Shown here: positions 6,995-11,646 of the stretch, one piece after another
Numbering within the stretch: the first letter of the stretch is position 1
Layout: each line of letters begins with the position of its first letter
Origin: Betaproteobacteria bacterium
GTDB taxonomy: Bacteria; Pseudomonadota; Gammaproteobacteria; Burkholderiales; SG8-39
DNA length: 11,646 nt
Assembly (NCBI GenBank): GCA_007280315.1
Contig: QYQC01000063.1
Location: forward strand, 1 to 11,646
Direction: 5' to 3'
The notes under the pieces: generated by a model
What the model saw: the letters and a program-made list of their open reading frames with translations, nothing else
What the model was told of the DNA's origin: nothing
Databases searched by the model: none
Program-made: the position numbers and the translations under genes

Positions 6995-7050
6995 ATTTCT
7001 CCGGTAAGCTTGCGGCTCGAAAAGATCGCGTCGAAGAATCGTTGTTGCCT

Positions 7051-7833
7051 ATGTCCGTATCCTCCCCCTCCGCATATCTCGACGTTTGCAGCCGCAGCCT
7101 CGAGTACCGGCGCATTGCCGGTGCCGCCGACGGTCCGACGATGGTGTTTCTGCACGAAGGTCTGGGCTCGATCAGCCAGTGGCGCGATTTTCCCGATCGC
7201 ATCGTCGAAGCGACGGGACTGCCCGCAATCGTCTACGCGCGCTATGGCCATGGCCAGTCCGATGTGCTGCAGCAATCGCATGGCATCGATTTCATGCACC
7301 GCGAGGCACTGGAATCGCTGCCGGAGCTGGTGCGACAACTGAAACTGGAGCGGCCGATACTGATCGGCCACAGCGACGGCGCGTCGATTGCGTTGATTTA
7401 CGCCGGATCGGGCTACGCCTTGCGGGGCCTGGTCACGATGGCGCCGCATGTGTTTGTCGAGGACATCAGCATCGAGGGCATCGTTGCGGCAAAGCGCGCG
7501 TTCGAGACTACCGATCTGCCGCAAAAGCTCGCGCGCCACCATCGCGATGCGAACAAAACGTTTTACGGCTGGAACGACGTCTGGCTCGCGCCCGCATTTC
7601 GCAGCTGGAATATTGAGAGCTTCCTGCAAACGATCACCTGCCCGTTGCTGGCGATCCAAGGTGCTGCGGACGAGTACGGCAGCATGGCGCAGGTCGATGC
7701 GATCGCGCGCCGGGTGCGCGGGCCGGTCGAGGTGCTGCAGCTCGAACAGTGCGGACATTCCCCGCAAAGGGATCAGCCGGAAATGGTTGCCGCGGCAATA
7801 ATCGCGTTTGTGCAGCGCTGTTGCAAAGAATGA
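7051..7833 (+). CDS. alpha/beta-fold hydrolase
   Basis: A 260-residue soluble serine hydrolase of the alpha/beta-hydrolase superfamily, the group that includes esterases, C-C bond hydrolases and enol-lactonases. The oxyanion-hole segment is FLHEGLGSISQW (33-44). The nucleophile elbow is GHSDG (106-110, Ser108), the likely acid is Asp207 in IQGAADEYGS, and the catalytic histidine is His236 in CGHSPQRDQP. All three are in the expected order and spacing, so the enzyme looks active. No signal peptide is seen. ATG 7051 is the first good start; no strong ribosome-binding site precedes it. The gene stands alone between the palindromic element and the c-di-GMP gene, so context gives no substrate. HEGLGS-type proteins are often found with aromatic catabolism, but nothing here proves that. 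Confidence 0.88.
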   Translation: MSVSSPSAYLDVCSRSLEYRRIAGAADGPTMVFLHEGLGSISQWRDFPDRIVEATGLPAIVYARYGHGQSDVLQQSHGIDFMHREALESLPELVRQLKLERPILIGHSDGASIALIYAGSGYALRGLVTMAPHVFVEDISIEGIVAAKRAFETTDLPQKLARHHRDANKTFYGWNDVWLAPAFRSWNIESFLQTITCPLLAIQGAADEYGSMAQVDAIARRVRGPVEVLQLEQCGHSPQRDQPEMVAAAIIAFVQRCCKE

Positions 7834-7927
7834 CAGGCGTCGCCTGAACCAGGCCGAGAAGAGGGCGCGTTCCCGATCGCGAATAAGAATCAAAGCAAGC
7901 TGCGCTGCGCGAGGTTACACTTGCGTC

Positions 7928-7954
7928 GTGGAACACTTGCCGCCTGGAGGCTAG
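7928..7954 (+). other. possible 8-codon leader frame before the CHASE-GGDEF-EAL gene
   Basis: GTG at 7928 opens a short frame (VEHLPPGG) that ends at TAG 7952-7954, one base before the ATT at 7956 proposed as the start of the large signalling gene. It could be a coupling leader peptide, the true N-terminus separated by a one-base insertion near 7952, or chance. There is no clear Shine-Dalgarno at its own start. Confidence 0.2.
7946..7950 (+). promoter_or_regulatory. Shine-Dalgarno GGAGG that supports an ATT start
   Basis: GGAGG lies exactly 5 bases upstream of ATT 7956-7958, in the frame of the CHASE-GGDEF-EAL protein. No ATG, GTG or TTG occurs in this frame between the stop at 7884-7886 and position 8280, which is already inside the CHASE domain. 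The site is therefore the main evidence for where translation begins. Confidence 0.5.
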
Positions 7955-7955
7955 C

Positions 7956-10900
7956 ATTTCGGAACATCAGGCCGACAACCCCCTTCAGCCCGGACCCGCT
8001 GCGCCGCCAGGCTGGGTACACATTGCCAGCCACGCCTGGATTGCGTTTGCTGTCCTCGCCACCGGCATCGTCATTTCCGCCGCGGCAGCCTACTGGACGG
8101 CCGGGCAGGTTCAACGCGAGCTGCGGCTGAAATTCGACAGCGCCGCCGCCGACGCGCAGGCGGCCATCGAATCCAGAATCCGCGCGCATTCCGATGTCCT
8201 CCTCGGCGTCCGCGGGCTGTTCATTGCGTCGGATTCGGTCGATCGGCGCGAATTCCGGAAATATATAGAGAGCGTTCAGTTGGGCACCCGCTATCCGGGC
8301 ATAGAGGCGGTCAGCTACGCAAGGCGTATTCGTGCCTCGGAAAAAGCGGCGTTTGAGGCGTCGGTGCGCAACGACGTCAGCGTCGATCCGCGCGGGTACC
8401 CGAACTTCGCGATCAGACCGGCGGGAGACCGGCCGGAGTATGTGGTGGTGCAGTATCTGGAGCCGATGGCAGGGCGGGAGACGGCACTGGGGCTGGATCT
8501 GCGCGGCGACGAAGTGCGGCTTTCGGCGCTCAATCATGCGCGCGACTCGGACCGCATCACGGCCACCGGAAGCATTCGACTGGCGTTGGCGCCGAACGCG
8601 CCTCAGGGCTTCGCCATGCGCCTGCCGATCTATCGAAAAGGCAGGGCGACCGGCACCGTGGATCAACGGCGGGAAGCGTTTGCCGGCATCGTTGCAGCGA
8701 TATTCGTCATGGACGACTTGATGCGCGGCGTACTGAGCGAATCGTTCCTGCAGACTATCCATCTTCGGATTCACGATGCCGGGTTTCTGGACCCGTTGAA
8801 GGGCGAGCCCGCGGACGAACCAGCGGCGGAGAATCTTCTGTTCGACAGCGACCGATTGCTTTCAGTGTCGTCGGTGCAGGAAGCCGCGGGTGAGAAAGCT
8901 CTGGCGGGAATATCGAGCCTGGCCAGCATGGAGGTGGGCGGCCGTTACTGGAATCTGCATTTCACTGCGCATCCGAAATTCGCCTCCCTGTCCGATCGTT
9001 GGATTCCCCCGGCGGTGCTGCTCGGCGGGATAATCATCAGTGCGCTGCTGTTCGCGCTGATACGTTCGCTTGCGGGCGTGGGGGAGCGCGCGACGACGCT
9101 GGCCGCGAACATCACCGCGGATCTGCGCCGGAGCGAGGCCCGCTTTCGCAGCCTCGCCGAACTGTCCTCGGATTGGTACTGGGAACAGGACCGCGAACTG
9201 CGCCTGTCGTTCCATTCAATGGGTTTTACACAGCGCTCGGGGACGACCTCGGAAAAGCTGCTGGGCAAGCGTCGCTGGGAGGAGCCCAACCGCATGCCGC
9301 TAGGCGGCAGCTGGGAGGGGCATCGTGCCACGCTCGAAGCGCACCTGCCGTTCAGGAATTTCGAGTACGTCAGAACCGGTGACGACGGCGCGCGATATTT
9401 TGTTTCTCTCAGCGGCCTGCCCGTGGTCGACGCGGCGGGCCAATTCGCGGGCTACCGCGGCGTGGGAACGAATATCACCGAACGCAAGGGCGCGGAGCTG
9501 CGGCTGGGCATGGAACACGCCGTGACGCGCCTGCTGTCGGAGGCCAAGGCGCCGGAAAAGGTCATGCGGAAAATCATCCAGACCATCTGCGAAGCGCTGG
9601 GATTCGCATGCGGCGCGCGCATGCTTCTGAACCAGGACGCGCAGACGATGCACTGCACCGAAACCTGGAGCGTGCCGTCCGCCGAAATCATGGAATTCAT
9701 CGTCGCCGGACGCCTGTCCATGCGCAAGGACCGGATGACGGGCGGGTTGCTGCGGCGGGTATGGGGTAGCGCACAACCGGTGTGGATCGCGGATGTGGCG
9801 GTGGAAGCCGGGTTCGATCGCGCACCGTTCGCCGCGAAGGCGGGACTGCATGCAGCCTTTGCCTATCCGATTCTGTTCGGCAACGAAATCCTCGGTGCAA
9901 TGGAGTTCTTCTGCCGCGAAATCCGCCAGCCGGACGAAGTGCTGCTGCAAAGCCTGCGTTCCATCGGCGCCCAGATCGGCCAGTTCATGGCACGCAGCCA
10001 GGCCGAGGAGCGAGTGCATCATCTTGCGCATTACGACGAGCTGACCGGCTTGCCCAACCGCAGCATGTTCAATCAGCGCCTGAGTCATGCACTGGCCCAG
10101 GCACGGCGCAGTGACAACGCCCTGGCAGTCCTGTTCATCGACCTCGATCGGTTCAAGAACATTAACGACACGCTGGGGCACGAGGCCGGGGACGCAGTGC
10201 TCAAAGAAGTGGCACTGCGTCTGCAAAGCTGCCTGCGCGAAGTCGATACCGTCGGCCGCCTCGGCGGGGATGAATTCGTGGTGCTGATCGAGGGACTGCC
10301 CGAGCCGTTGCAGGTAGCCGCAGTGGCGCAGAAGATTCTCGCCGCGGTGGTCAAGTCGATTATCATCGGCGCGCAGGAGTTCAACATCACCACCAGCATC
10401 GGCATCAGCAACTATCCCGACGACAGCAACGACATGCAGGGACTGCTGAAAAATGCGGATATCGCGATGTACCGTGCCAAGGCGCAGGGCAAGAACAATT
10501 ACCAGTTCTACTCGGCGCAAATGAATGTCCATACGATCGAGCGCCTGGCGCTGGAATCCGATCTGCGCCACGCGCTGGAGCGCGACGAGTTTCTGCTGCA
10601 TTACCAGCCCAAGGTCGACATCGCCAGCAAGCGCATCACCGGCATGGAGGCGCTGTTGCGCTGGCAGCGGCCGGGGCTGGGATTGGTACCGCCGATGCAG
10701 TTCATTCCGCTGGCAGAGGAAACGGGGCTGATCGTGCCGATCGGCGAATGGGTGCTGAGAACCGCCTGCGCGCAAAACAAGGCGTGGCGGGAACAGGGGC
10801 TGCCGCCCCTGCGCGTCGCGGTCAACCTGTCGGCGCGCCAGTTCGCGCACGAAAACCTGTTGCACGACGTGGCGCGGGTGTTGCGAACGACCGGCATGGA

Positions 10901-11315
10901 TGCGTCGGCGCTCGAACTGGAAATCACCGAGAGCATGGTGATGCACGATCCGGAGCGGGCGGTGGAACTGTTGGGCAAGCTCAAAGCCATGGGGATCCAT
11001 CTTTCCATCGACGACTTCGGTACCGGCTATTCGTCGCTGAGCTATCTCAAGCGTTTCCCCCTGGACAGTCTGAAAATCGACCGGTCGTTCATCCGCGACA
11101 TTCCGGGAGACGCCGACGACGCCGCGATTACCCGGGCAATCATTGCAATGGCGCAGAGCCTCAGGCTCACGGTCATCGCCGAGGGGGTCGAACTCGAGGA
11201 TCAGCTGACCTTCCTGCGCGAGCACGATTGCGACGAGATGCAGGGCTACCATTTCAGCAAACCGCTGCCGGGGGATGAGTTTCTTACGCTGCTTCGGGCG
11301 AATCCGGACCGGTAG
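7956..11315 (+). CDS. Membrane CHASE-PAS-GAF-GGDEF-EAL cyclic-di-GMP regulator
   Basis: A 1119-residue inner-membrane sensor that would make and/or degrade cyclic-di-GMP in response to an extracytoplasmic ligand. Domains in order: transmembrane helix about 27-47; periplasmic CHASE domain about 60-330 (VLLGVRGLFIASDSVDRREF, then TRYPGIEAVSYARRI); second helix about 351-372; PAS about 393-513 (SDWYWEQDREL); GAF about 520-678; GGDEF about 688-853 with an intact GGDEF at 770-774 and an inhibitory-site RxxD (761-764) five residues before it; EAL about 865-1119. The EAL catalytic set appears complete: E898 in EALLRW, N957 in NLSARQF, ITES, DDFGTGYSSL with D1019/D1020, K1040 in LKIDRSF, E1076 in AEGVE, and QGY near 1096. 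Both activities are therefore plausible. The first ATG/GTG/TTG in frame is TTG 8280, which would delete the first helix and part of CHASE, so the start at ATT 7956 is inferred from the ribosome-binding site. Confidence 0.9.
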   Translation: MSEHQADNPLQPGPAAPPGWVHIASHAWIAFAVLATGIVISAAAAYWTAGQVQRELRLKFDSAAADAQAAIESRIRAHSDVLLGVRGLFIASDSVDRREFRKYIESVQLGTRYPGIEAVSYARRIRASEKAAFEASVRNDVSVDPRGYPNFAIRPAGDRPEYVVVQYLEPMAGRETALGLDLRGDEVRLSALNHARDSDRITATGSIRLALAPNAPQGFAMRLPIYRKGRATGTVDQRREAFAGIVAAIFVMDDLMRGVLSESFLQTIHLRIHDAGFLDPLKGEPADEPAAENLLFDSDRLLSVSSVQEAAGEKALAGISSLASMEVGGRYWNLHFTAHPKFASLSDRWIPPAVLLGGIIISALLFALIRSLAGVGERATTLAANITADLRRSEARFRSLAELSSDWYWEQDRELRLSFHSMGFTQRSGTTSEKLLGKRRWEEPNRMPLGGSWEGHRATLEAHLPFRNFEYVRTGDDGARYFVSLSGLPVVDAAGQFAGYRGVGTNITERKGAELRLGMEHAVTRLLSEAKAPEKVMRKIIQTICEALGFACGARMLLNQDAQTMHCTETWSVPSAEIMEFIVAGRLSMRKDRMTGGLLRRVWGSAQPVWIADVAVEAGFDRAPFAAKAGLHAAFAYPILFGNEILGAMEFFCREIRQPDEVLLQSLRSIGAQIGQFMARSQAEERVHHLAHYDELTGLPNRSMFNQRLSHALAQARRSDNALAVLFIDLDRFKNINDTLGHEAGDAVLKEVALRLQSCLREVDTVGRLGGDEFVVLIEGLPEPLQVAAVAQKILAAVVKSIIIGAQEFNITTSIGISNYPDDSNDMQGLLKNADIAMYRAKAQGKNNYQFYSAQMNVHTIERLALESDLRHALERDEFLLHYQPKVDIASKRITGMEALLRWQRPGLGLVPPMQFIPLAEETGLIVPIGEWVLRTACAQNKAWREQGLPPLRVAVNLSARQFAHENLLHDVARVLRTTGMDASALELEITESMVMHDPERAVELLGKLKAMGIHLSIDDFGTGYSSLSYLKRFPLDSLKIDRSFIRDIPGDADDAAITRAIIAMAQSLRLTVIAEGVELEDQLTFLREHDCDEMQGYHFSKPLPGDEFLTLLRANPDR

Positions 11316-11390
11316 AAATGGTCAGGTTGGCCAGGCCAAATCCTCCTAATCCGTGTTACACGGGTTCAGTGTCGCACCGATTTCTGGCGC

Positions 11391-11646
11391 TCAGGTGCGC
11401 CTGACGGTGGAGACTTCCTGCGGCTGAGCGGCATCGCCGGGTACTTGGGCGGGGCGCGAGCGCTTTTCGGCGAAGGCGATCAACTGCCACCAGTCCTGGG
11501 CGCCGTCGTCCTTGCGCTCCGCCAATCCTATGCCGGTCGCAACCGGTGCGTCCTCCGGGTGTGTGCGCAGCCAATCGTCGACCAGGCGGCCGAGCACCAG
11601 CTGTGCGCCGCGCGTCGGCGTGTTCGCGAGGATCACGACGAACTCA
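11391..11646 (-). CDS. C-terminal part of a probable GGDEF-domain protein, cut by the window edge
   Basis: About 85 residues are visible; the frame is open to the right edge. The partial protein starts EFVVILANTPTRGAQLVL, which resembles the strand right after the GGDEF motif of diguanylate cyclases (GGDEF-VVLL-x-GA). The base just before fits an Asp codon ending in T. About 45 residues later VATGIGLAERKDDGAQDW resembles the conserved SIGIA...DG segment, followed by an A-E-K-R stretch in place of the usual ADxAMYxAK. The tail is polar and probably disordered. The domain is shorter and more divergent than the GGDEF of the neighbouring gene, so it may be a degenerate or regulatory copy. It converges on the CHASE-GGDEF-EAL gene with a 75-base gap. 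The rest of the gene lies outside, so activity cannot be judged. Confidence 0.55.
   Translation of the reverse strand, partial: EFVVILANTPTRGAQLVLGRLVDDWLRTHPEDAPVATGIGLAERKDDGAQDWWQLIAFAEKRSRPAQVPGDAAQPQEVSTVRRT

Noticed and set aside
7834..7846. Small hairpin CAGGC-GTC-GCCTG right after the hydrolase stop
   Set aside because: A 5-bp stem without a T-run. It could be a minor terminator but is not supportable as one.
9300..11252. Open frame of about 650 codons on the minus strand opposite GGDEF-EAL
   Set aside because: This is the antisense shadow of strongly conserved GGDEF and EAL codons. Its composition is His/Gln/Arg-rich and no domain is recognisable.
11322..11364. Terminator hairpins between the convergent GGDEF genes (TTGGCCAGGCCAA, and CCGTG/CACGG around a 3-base loop)
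   Set aside because: Stems are only 4-5 bp with no T-run in either direction. Too weak to call, though the position is right.

Overview
The window is GC-rich with densely packed genes. Its gene families look proteobacterial, most likely a betaproteobacterium (Burkholderiales, Rhodocyclales or an uncultured relative). That placement rests on overall gene style and was not tested. No rRNA, tRNA, CRISPR array, transposase or phage gene was seen.

Left part (1-5937): a catabolic and uptake module. A substrate-binding protein of the sulfonate/nitrate/taurine ABC class (84-1007, +) lacks a visible signal peptide. It converges on a permease-ATPase operon of the same transporter class (2615 down to 1033, -). 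Divergent from that operon is a three-gene operon: a small SAF-domain subunit (2875-3126), a large UxaA/SuyB-type dehydratase or lyase subunit (3128-4300) and a GMC-family FAD oxidoreductase (4315-5937). Between the two operons sit overlapping, oppositely directed sigma70-like promoters. A perfect 16-bp palindrome of LacI-family operator style (2730-2745) overlaps both -10 boxes. The simplest reading is one regulon that imports a small organic acid, sulfonate or polyol, oxidises it with the GMC enzyme and dehydrates or desulfonates it with the split UxaA-type enzyme. The substrate cannot be read from the sequence.

Middle (5938-7833): housekeeping and hydrolase genes. folD (6877 down to 6002, -) has its own likely promoter and is divergent from an alpha/beta-hydrolase gene (7051-7833, +). 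Between them is a 50-bp, almost perfectly self-complementary element (6945-6994) that looks like a REP or small mobile palindrome.

Right part (7834-11646): cyclic-di-GMP signalling. A very large TM-CHASE-TM-PAS-GAF-GGDEF-EAL protein is encoded at about 7956-11315. Its reading frame clearly continues about 108 codons upstream of the first ATG/GTG/TTG codon. The best start by ribosome-binding site is a non-canonical ATT, unless a one-base frameshift hides the real start. Convergent with it, at the right edge, is the C-terminal end of what appears to be a second, degenerate GGDEF protein cut by the window.
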